NCBI RefSeq assembly: GCF_039595395.1
Contig: NZ_JBCNLP010000006.1
Coordinates: 1,803,001-1,867,000 of the forward strand
DNA from: Novosphingobium sp.
GTDB taxonomy: Bacteria; Pseudomonadota; Alphaproteobacteria; Sphingomonadales; Sphingomonadaceae
Length of the DNA: 64,000 nt
Direction of reading: 5' to 3'
This document shows positions 8,371-15,946 of this stretch, in pieces; within the stretch, counting starts at the first letter, position 1; each line of letters begins with the position of its first letter. The notes under the pieces are model-generated. The model was not told the DNA's origin and ran no database searches. It saw only the letters and a program-made list of their open reading frames with translations. Both the position numbers and the translations under genes were made by a program.

Positions 8371-9516
8371 ATGGGCAAGAAAGTCCCATCGCTGAGTCCT
8401 GCCATGGCAGACATGATGATTGCGCGCGCTCTCGAAAGGGTCGACCGCTCCATCACCGCCTATGGCGGTCGCTTCCCCGCCCCCTCCAGCCAGGGCGGTG
8501 TCTACCCGCTTATGGACAATGAGGAATGGACCAACGGCTTCTGGCCAGGGATGCTCTGGCTGGCCTGGGAATTGTCGGGGGAGGAACGTTACCGCGCTGC
8601 AGCTGATGCGTTGATGCCCGGTTTTGCCGACCGGGTGGCCCGGCGCCATCTCACGGACCATCACGATTTGGGCTTTCTCTACACGCTCTCGACCTGCGCT
8701 GCCTGGCAACTGACGGGCAATGAAGAGGCTCGTCTTTCCGGCTTGATGGCCGCGGAACTCCTCCTGTCACGGTACAACAGCGTTGCGCGGGTCATCCAGG
8801 CCTGGGGAGATCTTTCCGATCCCGAACAGAGCGGTCGGATGATCATCGACTGCAACCTCAACCTGCCGCTTTTGTGGTGGGCCGCGCGTGAAACGGGCGA
8901 CAGGCGCTTTGCCCAGGCCGCCGACGCTCATGTCGAGCAGGCAGCCAAGCTTCTGGTCCGGCCCGATCACTCGACATATCACACCTATTATGTCGACACC
9001 CGGACCGGTCTTCCCCGTCACGGCTCGACCCATCAGGGTTTTTCCGATGACAGTTGCTGGGCACGCGGTCAGGCCTGGGGCATTTACGGCTTCGCACTGG
9101 CCTTTCGCCATACCGGTCGAAGGGATTATCTCGATCTGGCCGCACAACTAGCGGACTATTATCTGGCCAGATTGCCGGACGACGGCATCTGCTGCTGGGA
9201 TCTCATTTTCACCAAGGATGAGCCAAGGGACAGCTCTGCGGCCGCAATCACGATCTGCGGCTTGCTGGAACTGGCTTCGGCCCTTCCGATCGTGGACACG
9301 CGGCGCGCCCTATATCAGGCCGAAGCGCTGCGCATGGCCGAGAGCCTGGACCGCGACTATCTTGCCCCGCTCGAAGGCAGCGATGGCATGCTCGCGCATG
9401 CGGTCTACCATTGGCCCAACAAGGTCGGCGTCGATGAATGCTGCATCTGGGGGGACTATTTCTACCTTGAGGCGTTGATGCGCTTGCGTCGCGCTTGGCA
9501 GCCTTACTGGGCCTGA
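8371..9516 (+). CDS. GH88 unsaturated glucuronyl hydrolase
   Basis: 381 residues. It removes the 4,5-unsaturated uronic acid from the non-reducing end of lyase-generated oligosaccharides by vinyl-ether hydration. The ATG at 8371 is preceded by AAGGAAAG; the frame is open further upstream inside the symporter gene, but that part is not real. GH88 landmarks are EEWTNGFWPGMLW (51-63), HHDLGF with Asp99, and RMIIDCNLNLP with Asp160. These two aspartates correspond to Asp88/Asp149 of Bacillus UGL as I recall them. WARGQAW and CWDLIF follow. No signal peptide, consistent with cytoplasmic action after import. The released 4-deoxy-5-keto uronate feeds KduI and KduD downstream. Confidence 0.92.
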   Translation: MGKKVPSLSPAMADMMIARALERVDRSITAYGGRFPAPSSQGGVYPLMDNEEWTNGFWPGMLWLAWELSGEERYRAAADALMPGFADRVARRHLTDHHDLGFLYTLSTCAAWQLTGNEEARLSGLMAAELLLSRYNSVARVIQAWGDLSDPEQSGRMIIDCNLNLPLLWWAARETGDRRFAQAADAHVEQAAKLLVRPDHSTYHTYYVDTRTGLPRHGSTHQGFSDDSCWARGQAWGIYGFALAFRHTGRRDYLDLAAQLADYYLARLPDDGICCWDLIFTKDEPRDSSAAAITICGLLELASALPIVDTRRALYQAEALRMAESLDRDYLAPLEGSDGMLAHAVYHWPNKVGVDECCIWGDYFYLEALMRLRRAWQPYWA

Positions 9517-9523
9517 AAACGCC

Positions 9524-10555
9524 ATGAGCACGATCCCCCGCCGCCCCTTGGGCCAGACCGATCTCAGCCTGCCAGTGATCGGCATCGGCTGCAGTGACAT
9601 GGGCAACCGCAATCGTCCGCGCCCTCCTGAAGAAGCCATCGGCACCGCCCACACCGGCCTGAAAGCCGGCCTCGATTGGTTCGATGTTGCGCCCTATTAC
9701 GGCCTGGGGCTTGCCGAGAGGCGGCTCGGCGATGCCTTGCGCGAAACACCGCGGGATCATTTTCTGATCTCGACCAAGGTTGGTCGTACCCTGCTTCCCG
9801 ATGATGAGGCAGACACCAGCCAGCCACGCCACGGCTTCCATACGCCTATGCCATTCCGGGCTGCCTTCGATTACAGCTACGACGGGGTGATGCGGTCGTG
9901 GGAAGCCAGCCTTCACCGCCTTGGCCTGGCCCATATCGATGTTCTTTTTCTCCACGACATCGGTGCCTATGCCCATGGCGAGAACGATGCGCGACTGTGG
10001 CGTGAATTCATCGATGGCGGTCTGCGCGCACTCGTCGAACTGAAGCGGGACGGGGCAATCGAAGCGTTTGGGCTGGGGGTGAATGAAGCGGCTGTCTGTC
10101 ATCGCATGCTCGATGAAGCGCCGGTAGATGCCTTCCTGCTTGCCGGTCGCTACACCCTTCTCGACCACGCCGGTGCCCTGCCCTTGCTCGACCGCTGCGC
10201 AGAGGCGGGGGTCAGTGTGATCGCTGCGGGTCCCTACAACACCGGGTTGCTCGCGGGCGGAACCAAGCGCACCGGTGCCATGCGCTACGACTATGGGGCC
10301 GCTCCTCCCGAAATTCTCGCGTCCCTGGCTGCGCTCGAAGCGCTTTGTGCTTCGCACGACGTCCCCCTTGGTGCTGCAGCCCTGCAATTTGGCCTGGGTC
10401 ACCCCGCCGTTGTTTCGGTTCTCCCAGGTGTCGCAGGCTCAGCCCGCGTGGCTGAAACCTGCATCCTGGCTACCACCCCAATCCCCGCCGCCTTCTGGGC
10501 CGAGCTTGCTGAAAGCGGGATTATCTCGCCCGGCGTGCCTCTGCCGCACTCCTGA
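9524..10555 (+). CDS. Aldo/keto reductase (D-threo-aldose / pyridoxal 4-dehydrogenase type)
   Basis: 343 residues, 7 nt after the GH88 stop. Features are RPLGQTDLSLPVIGIGCSDMG at the N-terminus, GLDWFDVAPYYGLGLAERRLG (catalytic Asp and Tyr region), a lysine in FLISTKVGR, and a histidine in FLHDIG. The overall form matches the subgroup annotated as D-threo-aldose 1-dehydrogenase, L-fucose dehydrogenase or pyridoxal 4-dehydrogenase. In this operon it more likely oxidises a free 6-deoxy or neutral sugar such as L-fucose or L-rhamnose to the lactone, which would mean the glycan carries such a residue. Substrate is inference. Confidence 0.85.
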   Translation: MSTIPRRPLGQTDLSLPVIGIGCSDMGNRNRPRPPEEAIGTAHTGLKAGLDWFDVAPYYGLGLAERRLGDALRETPRDHFLISTKVGRTLLPDDEADTSQPRHGFHTPMPFRAAFDYSYDGVMRSWEASLHRLGLAHIDVLFLHDIGAYAHGENDARLWREFIDGGLRALVELKRDGAIEAFGLGVNEAAVCHRMLDEAPVDAFLLAGRYTLLDHAGALPLLDRCAEAGVSVIAAGPYNTGLLAGGTKRTGAMRYDYGAAPPEILASLAALEALCASHDVPLGAAALQFGLGHPAVVSVLPGVAGSARVAETCILATTPIPAAFWAELAESGIISPGVPLPHS

Positions 10556-10579
10556 TCTCCATATCGAAGGAAAGAGCCC

Positions 10580-11416
10580 ATGTTCTCCAAGACCTATTAC
10601 GCCACCCATCCCGATATGATGAAGGGCGCAACCAATGACGAACTCCGCGACCGCTATCTGGTGGGCAGCATGTTCATCGAGGGCGAGGTAACGCTCAATT
10701 ATTCTCACGGTGAGCGCCTGGTGATCGGTGGTGCTGTGCCCGGCAGCAGCACCATCAAGCTGCCCGAGCAGACCGTGCCGGCCAGCGCTGCTGGTCATCC
10801 TTTCCTGGAGCGCCGCGAGGCGGGCATCGTCAACATCGGCACTGCCGGCGCGATCACCGTCGATGGCCAGCGTTTCGAGATGGGCAACAAGGAATGCCTC
10901 TACGTGCCGATGGGCAGCGCTGAGGTGATTTTCGAGGGCGAGGGCGCGCGCTTCTACATCGCCAGCGTTCCGGCGCACAAAGCCCTGCCGATCAAGCATA
11001 TCACGCTGGCCCAGGCCAACCCGCTGCAGCGCGGCGATCTGGCCAATTCGAACCAGCGCACGATCTACCAGCTGGTCATCCCCGGCGTTTGCGAGAGCGC
11101 CCAGCTCCTCCTCGGCCTCACCGTGCTGGAAGAAGGCAGCGTGTGGAACACCATGCCGCCGCATCTGCATGACCGCCGCAGCGAAATCTATCTCTACTTC
11201 GACCTGCCCGAGAAGAACGACCGCATCTTCCACTACATGGGCGAGCCGGAAGACATGCGCCACATCGTGGTTGCCAACGAGGAGGCGGTGATCAGCCCGC
11301 CCTGGTCGGTTCACATGGGCAGCGGCACAAAGAAATATGCCTTCATCTGGGCGATGGGTGGGGAAAACCTCGACTACACCGATATGAACGTCCTCGACAT
11401 CTGCCAGCTGAAGTGA
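10580..11416 (+). CDS. kduI: 5-keto-4-deoxyuronate isomerase KduI
   Basis: 278 residues, the normal length for KduI. It converts 5-keto-4-deoxyuronate (4-deoxy-L-threo-5-hexosulose uronate) to 2,5-diketo-3-deoxygluconate in the cytoplasm. The cupin zinc ligands are in place: His195, His197 and Glu202 (PPHLHDRRSEIYLYF) and His245 (PPWSVHMG), matching H196/H198/E203/H245 of the E. coli enzyme. It sits between the GH88 and KduD genes, as expected for the pathway. Its stop overlaps the first possible start of the next gene. Confidence 0.96.
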   Translation: MFSKTYYATHPDMMKGATNDELRDRYLVGSMFIEGEVTLNYSHGERLVIGGAVPGSSTIKLPEQTVPASAAGHPFLERREAGIVNIGTAGAITVDGQRFEMGNKECLYVPMGSAEVIFEGEGARFYIASVPAHKALPIKHITLAQANPLQRGDLANSNQRTIYQLVIPGVCESAQLLLGLTVLEEGSVWNTMPPHLHDRRSEIYLYFDLPEKNDRIFHYMGEPEDMRHIVVANEEAVISPPWSVHMGSGTKKYAFIWAMGGENLDYTDMNVLDICQLK

Positions 11417-12936
11417 GTCTTGCGATGCCCAGCCTCTCGAAACGTCGCCGCTTGCAGCTGGCATGCCTCTCGATCTTCGGCGCGGCGGGACTGGCCGGCG
11501 CGCAGCAGCTCTGCGCTGCCGGCGAACTACGGGTCTATCCCGTTCCCCAGGCACTTCTCTATGCTGCTCACAATGATGATTACACCGTGCGCGTGCGCAC
11601 GCCGGGAGGGGCCTGGCAAAGCCTCTATGAGTACCGTATCCGGGTGGACAACGACACATTGCAGAATGCGTCGCTGGTCTATTTCGATTTCTCCGGCAAG
11701 GTCGAACTGGAGATCGAGAAGAACAACGGCAATTTCACGACCGCCGATGTTCTCCCGCGCCAGCCGGGGATAGCAATGCAGCGCAGTGGCTCTGTCGTGC
11801 GCATGACGCTCGACAAGCCGGAGCGCTTCTCGGTCCAATTCGACGGCGATCGCCTGCACAACCTCCATATTCTGGCCGGCGAGCTACCGCCGGATCGACC
11901 CGCGGGGGACAATGTCATCTATTTCGGCCCGGGCATTCACACGCCCCCGGAAGGCACGAACCGGTTCCCCGTCAAATCGGGTGACCGCATCTACCTGGCG
12001 GGCGGCGCGGTGCTGCGGGGAAGCTTTGCCCTCGATCATGTCGAGAATGTGAAGATTTCCGGCCGCGGTCTGCTCTACAATGCCGGCAGTCCTGTGGATC
12101 TTGACGGCGCCAGCGATATCGACATCCGCGACCTGATCGTCGTCAATGATGAGCGCAACGACGCCGCGCGCGTGATGAACATCCGCAATTCGCAAAATGT
12201 GTCGGTGAGTCAGATCAGTGGCTTCACCTCTGGCAAATGGTCCGATGGGCTCAACATTTCCACCTCCCGGCATGTGCATATCGACGGCGGCTATCTGCGG
12301 GTCTCGGATGACGGCGTTGTCGTCTATGCGGTCACAGACTGTCCGATCTGCCGCAACCATCCAATTGCACCGGTCGGACCTCCGGGCGCGACCCAGCCGG
12401 CCGATACCTTCGATATCACGGCGCGTAATCTGACGATCTGGAACGATGTTGCTCATTCACTCTTCGTGGGCCATTTCGGCGACGCCGATGCGCCGCGGAC
12501 GATCAGCGACGTGACCTTCGAGAAGATCAAGATCGTCAATTTCGACGAGGACGATCCGATGTGGGATGGTGTGATGTCCATCTATTCGGGCAATGCCACC
12601 TTCATCAAAAACGTGACGTTCAGCGATATCGACGTCCAGCGAATCGAGGAAGGGCGGCTGCTCAACATCGTTGCCGGCCAGACCAAATTGACGATCGCCA
12701 GCGCGCAGGCCAACAAGCGCCCTGGTCGCGGCATCGACGGCCTCACGCTTCGCAACATCCACTATACCGGTGAGGGTCTTCCAAGCCGATCGATCATCTC
12801 CGGGCTCTCGCCGAGCACAGCGGTCCGCAATGTCACGATCGAAAATCTGACCCTCGGCGATCGCACGGCGATCTCGCCAGAGACCGCAGATATCGATGTT
12901 GGCCCCTTCGTGGAAAAGCTGACGATCAAGAAGTAG
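11413..12936 (+). CDS. Parallel beta-helix glycoside hydrolase (GH28/GH49-like)
   Basis: 507 residues from a GTG overlapping the kduI stop; an ATG at 11425 is an equally good start. A signal peptide follows (LQLACLSIFGAAGLAGAQQ). An N-terminal beta-sandwich (about 40-160, with VRVRTPGGAWQSLYEY and LVYFDFSGKVELEI) is joined to a right-handed beta-helix with repeated short strands (VKISGRGLLYN, DIDIRDLIVVNDE, NVSVSQISGF, HVHIDGGYLRVSDDGVV). The DDGVV strand resembles the catalytic region of GH28, but the order of motifs is closer to proteins annotated as endo-polygalacturonase or dextranase-like. It probably cleaves the backbone or side chains outside the cytoplasm. Family number uncertain. Confidence 0.78.
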   Translation: MSLAMPSLSKRRRLQLACLSIFGAAGLAGAQQLCAAGELRVYPVPQALLYAAHNDDYTVRVRTPGGAWQSLYEYRIRVDNDTLQNASLVYFDFSGKVELEIEKNNGNFTTADVLPRQPGIAMQRSGSVVRMTLDKPERFSVQFDGDRLHNLHILAGELPPDRPAGDNVIYFGPGIHTPPEGTNRFPVKSGDRIYLAGGAVLRGSFALDHVENVKISGRGLLYNAGSPVDLDGASDIDIRDLIVVNDERNDAARVMNIRNSQNVSVSQISGFTSGKWSDGLNISTSRHVHIDGGYLRVSDDGVVVYAVTDCPICRNHPIAPVGPPGATQPADTFDITARNLTIWNDVAHSLFVGHFGDADAPRTISDVTFEKIKIVNFDEDDPMWDGVMSIYSGNATFIKNVTFSDIDVQRIEEGRLLNIVAGQTKLTIASAQANKRPGRGIDGLTLRNIHYTGEGLPSRSIISGLSPSTAVRNVTIENLTLGDRTAISPETADIDVGPFVEKLTIKK

Positions 12937-12948
12937 GAGTGTTTTTCC

Positions 12949-13716
12949 GTGTCCATTTTCAACCTCGCGCAGCGCGTCGCCGTGGTCACCGGTGCCAACA
13001 CTGGTATCGGCCAGGGGATCGCCCTGGCCTTGGCCCAGGCGGGAGCCGATATTGCAGCGGTCGGTCGAACCCCCGCCGAGGAGACCGCCCAGCGCATCCG
13101 CGATCTGGGCCGTCGCTGCGAACTGGTGCAAGCCGATCTGTCTTCCATTGCGACGGTGGGCGATGTGGTGGCTCAGGTAGTCGAAAAGTTGGGTGGGTTG
13201 CATATTCTGGTCAACAACGCCGGGATCATCCGCCGCGCCGATGCAGTCGATTTCACCGAGGAAGACTGGGATGCGGTGGTGGACACCAATCTCAAATCGG
13301 TCTTCTTCCTGAGCCAGGCCGCCGGGCGCCATATGATCGCCAACCATGAGGCAATCGGCCAGCGCGGCAAGATCGTCAACATCGCCTCGATGCTGTCCTT
13401 TCAGGGCGGCATCCGGGTGCCCAGCTACACAGCGTCCAAATCAGGCGTAGCGGGGCTGACCAAGCTCCTGGCCTGCGAATGGGCTAGCAAGGGCGTCAAC
13501 GTCAACGCCATCGCGCCGGGCTATATCGCCACCAACAACACGGCGGCGCTTCAGGCGGATGAAACCCGCAACCGCCAGATCTTGGAGCGCATCCCTGAGA
13601 ATCGCTGGGGCAGCCCGGCGGATATGGGCGGCGCGGCGGTGTTTCTTGCCAGCGCTGCCGCAGACTATATCCAGGGTCATGTCCTTGCGGTCGATGGTGG
13701 CTGGCTCGCGCGCTAG
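12949..13716 (+). CDS. kduD: 2-dehydro-3-deoxy-D-gluconate 5-dehydrogenase KduD (SDR)
   Basis: 255 residues from a GTG at 12949 with AGGAG ten bases upstream. It is a classical short-chain dehydrogenase: cofactor loop TGANTGIGQG (14-23), NNAG (89-92), catalytic Ser147, Tyr160 and Lys164 (PSYTASKSG), and the C-terminal VDGGW. It reduces 2,5-diketo-3-deoxygluconate made by KduI to 2-keto-3-deoxygluconate. It is separated from kduI by the beta-helix gene but lies in the same tight operon. KDG kinase and KDPG aldolase are not in the window and must be supplied elsewhere. Confidence 0.93.
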   Translation: MSIFNLAQRVAVVTGANTGIGQGIALALAQAGADIAAVGRTPAEETAQRIRDLGRRCELVQADLSSIATVGDVVAQVVEKLGGLHILVNNAGIIRRADAVDFTEEDWDAVVDTNLKSVFFLSQAAGRHMIANHEAIGQRGKIVNIASMLSFQGGIRVPSYTASKSGVAGLTKLLACEWASKGVNVNAIAPGYIATNNTAALQADETRNRQILERIPENRWGSPADMGGAAVFLASAAADYIQGHVLAVDGGWLAR

Positions 13717-13846
13717 CCCCACCTGGGGAACCTCTCGCGACCAACCGATAGACGTAGGCACCCAAGATCCGGCTCGGCTGAAAGCCGCTGGTCCTGAGCG
13801 CCGCACCAACGTTCCTGAAAACAGTAGAAATCTGGGAGCAATTTTG

Positions 13847-15775
13847 ATGGCTCGAACCGGCATCTGGACACGTCGCGCCCTGATGGGCAGCAGCGCCTTG
13901 ATTCTCGCGGCCCAGGCGCTACCAGCCCTTGCGCGCTCGGGTTTCCCTTCCAGCAAATTGGGCGACGTTCTACCCGATCTGAAAGTTGATCACCCTCGCC
14001 TGCTCATCACGGCTGATGCCATGAATGCGATGCGTGTAACCGCAAGCAATGATCCGGTCTTTGCCCGGCTCATTGCCCGCATCCTTGCCGACGCTCAATC
14101 GGTCCTTTCTCGCCCCCATGTGCCCTTTAATCTGACCGGGGCGGAAAGGCCCTCGATGCTGGGCGGCTCGCGCACCATCATTCATTATATCATGACCTGC
14201 GCTTTCGCCTGGCGCTGGACCGGTGAGCGCTCCTATGCCGACAGGGCAATCGCTGAGATGGTGTCGGCAGCGCGCTTTCCCGAATGGAACCACACTCATT
14301 TCCTCGACGTTGCGGAAACCAGCTTTGGTGTCGCCATCGGTTATGACTGGCTCCATGATGTGATGGACGAAACCACGCGAGATCTGGTCCGTACCGCGCT
14401 AGTCGAGAAATGCCTGCTCTGGGCGGATCGGGCCTATCGCGGCACGAAGGACGAATGGCTCGGTTTCCCGCGCTACACTTGGAACTGGAATCAGGTCTGC
14501 AACGGCGGCGCCCTGGCTGCTGCCATTGCCGTTGCCGAGAGCGAGGCCCAGCTGTGCAGCGATGTGATCGCCGGGGCGATCAAGTCTGTCCCGCTGGCCC
14601 TGACCGCCTATGAGCCGGATGGTGTCAGCGCCGAAGGCCCGGTCTATTGGACCTATGGCACGACCTATCATGTAATCATTCTTGCGATGATGGAAACCGC
14701 TTTCGGTTCCGATCGCGGCTTGGCAAACTCTGAAGGCTTTCATGTCACGGACATCTTCCGCCTTTGGGCTCAAGGGCCGGCCGGCAAGGCCTTCAATTAC
14801 GCAGACTGCCACGAGAAGCTCGCGCCCAGCGCTGCTCTGGCCTATCTCGGCAAGCGCTTCGCCCATCCCGCAACTATCGGAAAAGCCCGGGAAGATCTGA
14901 TGGGCCTACTTGAGGCATCCGACCTCAATGGCGAATTCGATCGCTTCCTGCCGCTCTACACCCTCTGGTATCCCACGACTGTCAGCGCCAGACATGACAA
15001 CGAAAAGGCAAAACATTTTCGCGGGGATGCCGATCTGGCGATCTTCCGCAGCGGCTGGTCGGTCAATGATACCTACCTCGGCTTCAAGGGCGGCAACAAC
15101 GCCGCCAACCACGCCCATCACGATCTCGGCTCCTTCGTCCTCGACAGCCAGGGGGTACGCTGGGCCATCGATCTGGGCTCGGACAGCTATCAGGTTCCCG
15201 GCTATTTCGACAGTTCGCCCGGGGGTAAGCGCTTCCAAATCTACCGCATAAGTGCGAGCGGACATGGGACGCTGATGCCAGAGGGCGGCCAGCAATCTCC
15301 CGGTGGAACCGCGCCGATCCTGCATTTCAAGGAGCGCAAGGACGGTGGCATGGCCGTTCTCGATCTGACCCAGGCTTATCCCTCGAGCGCCCAGAGAATA
15401 TGGCGCGGTGTCGATTTTCGCGACGATGGCAGGCGGATCGTTCTGCGCGACGAAGTCGATCGCGGGAAGCCTGGGGCGTTGTGGCGCTGGGCGATGTTCA
15501 CCCGAGCCTTGATCACCCTTCAGGGAAACAGAGCCATTCTCACGCAGGATGGCAAGATCATGGAAGCGGTGATTGACACGCCTGGACACAGATTCGAAAT
15601 CTTGTCCGCCAATCCTGGAAGACCGCTTGAAGCCGATAATAAGGGCGTGTCGATTCTCGCGATCCGGGCCGCATCAAATACGGGCGGCGATCTCGATTTA
15701 ACCGTTTCGCTATATCCAGCTGGCCGGACATCGCGGCCTGGAAGTGCTTCAAGCGCGCTTAAAGACTGGATTTAG
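13847..15775 (+). CDS. Heparinase II/III-type polysaccharide lyase
   Basis: 642 residues. The ATG at 13847 is preferred to the much longer open frame from 13559, which overlaps kduD; GGGAG precedes it and a Tat-like signal follows (WTRRALMGSSALILAAQALPALA). The alpha/alpha-toroid N-terminal half carries HPRLLIT, WNHTHFLDVAETSFGVAIGYDWL, YTWNWNQVCNGG and PDGVSAEGPVYWTYG. The second half is a heparinase II/III-like beta domain with FKGGNNAANHAHHDLGSFVL and the catalytic His and Tyr region. Such enzymes cleave uronic-acid glycosidic bonds by beta-elimination and produce the unsaturated ends that GH88 removes. The PL family and exact substrate cannot be read from motifs. A 130-nt gap separates it from kduD. 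Confidence 0.88.
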   Translation: MARTGIWTRRALMGSSALILAAQALPALARSGFPSSKLGDVLPDLKVDHPRLLITADAMNAMRVTASNDPVFARLIARILADAQSVLSRPHVPFNLTGAERPSMLGGSRTIIHYIMTCAFAWRWTGERSYADRAIAEMVSAARFPEWNHTHFLDVAETSFGVAIGYDWLHDVMDETTRDLVRTALVEKCLLWADRAYRGTKDEWLGFPRYTWNWNQVCNGGALAAAIAVAESEAQLCSDVIAGAIKSVPLALTAYEPDGVSAEGPVYWTYGTTYHVIILAMMETAFGSDRGLANSEGFHVTDIFRLWAQGPAGKAFNYADCHEKLAPSAALAYLGKRFAHPATIGKAREDLMGLLEASDLNGEFDRFLPLYTLWYPTTVSARHDNEKAKHFRGDADLAIFRSGWSVNDTYLGFKGGNNAANHAHHDLGSFVLDSQGVRWAIDLGSDSYQVPGYFDSSPGGKRFQIYRISASGHGTLMPEGGQQSPGGTAPILHFKERKDGGMAVLDLTQAYPSSAQRIWRGVDFRDDGRRIVLRDEVDRGKPGALWRWAMFTRALITLQGNRAILTQDGKIMEAVIDTPGHRFEILSANPGRPLEADNKGVSILAIRAASNTGGDLDLTVSLYPAGRTSRPGSASSALKDWI

Positions 15776-15836
15776 AAACCTTTCCACGCAGCATCAGAAA
15801 ACGGGTCATTTTTTCGCATTTTAAATCTTGCTCCGT

Positions 15837-15873
15837 AGGCCTGATATCGATATCTGTTATCGATATCAGGCCT
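15837..15873. promoter_or_regulatory. Large palindromic LacI-type operator upstream of second TonB receptor
   Basis: Two 16-bp arms (AGGCCTGATATCGATA and its exact complement) flank a 5-base centre. Inside are two adjoining LacI-type boxes, TGATATCGATATCT (15842-15855) and TGTTATCGATATCA (15855-15868), again with their CG centres 13 bp apart. The second box is identical to the 14-mer at 3004-3017. It lies 73 bp before the receptor start. Confidence 0.75.
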
Positions 15874-15946
15874 AGAACAGCTCGAAGCCTGAAATGTTTC
15901 CGCCAAGCGCGACAAGGATCGCGGGCGACAAACGGAGGGGCAAAAA

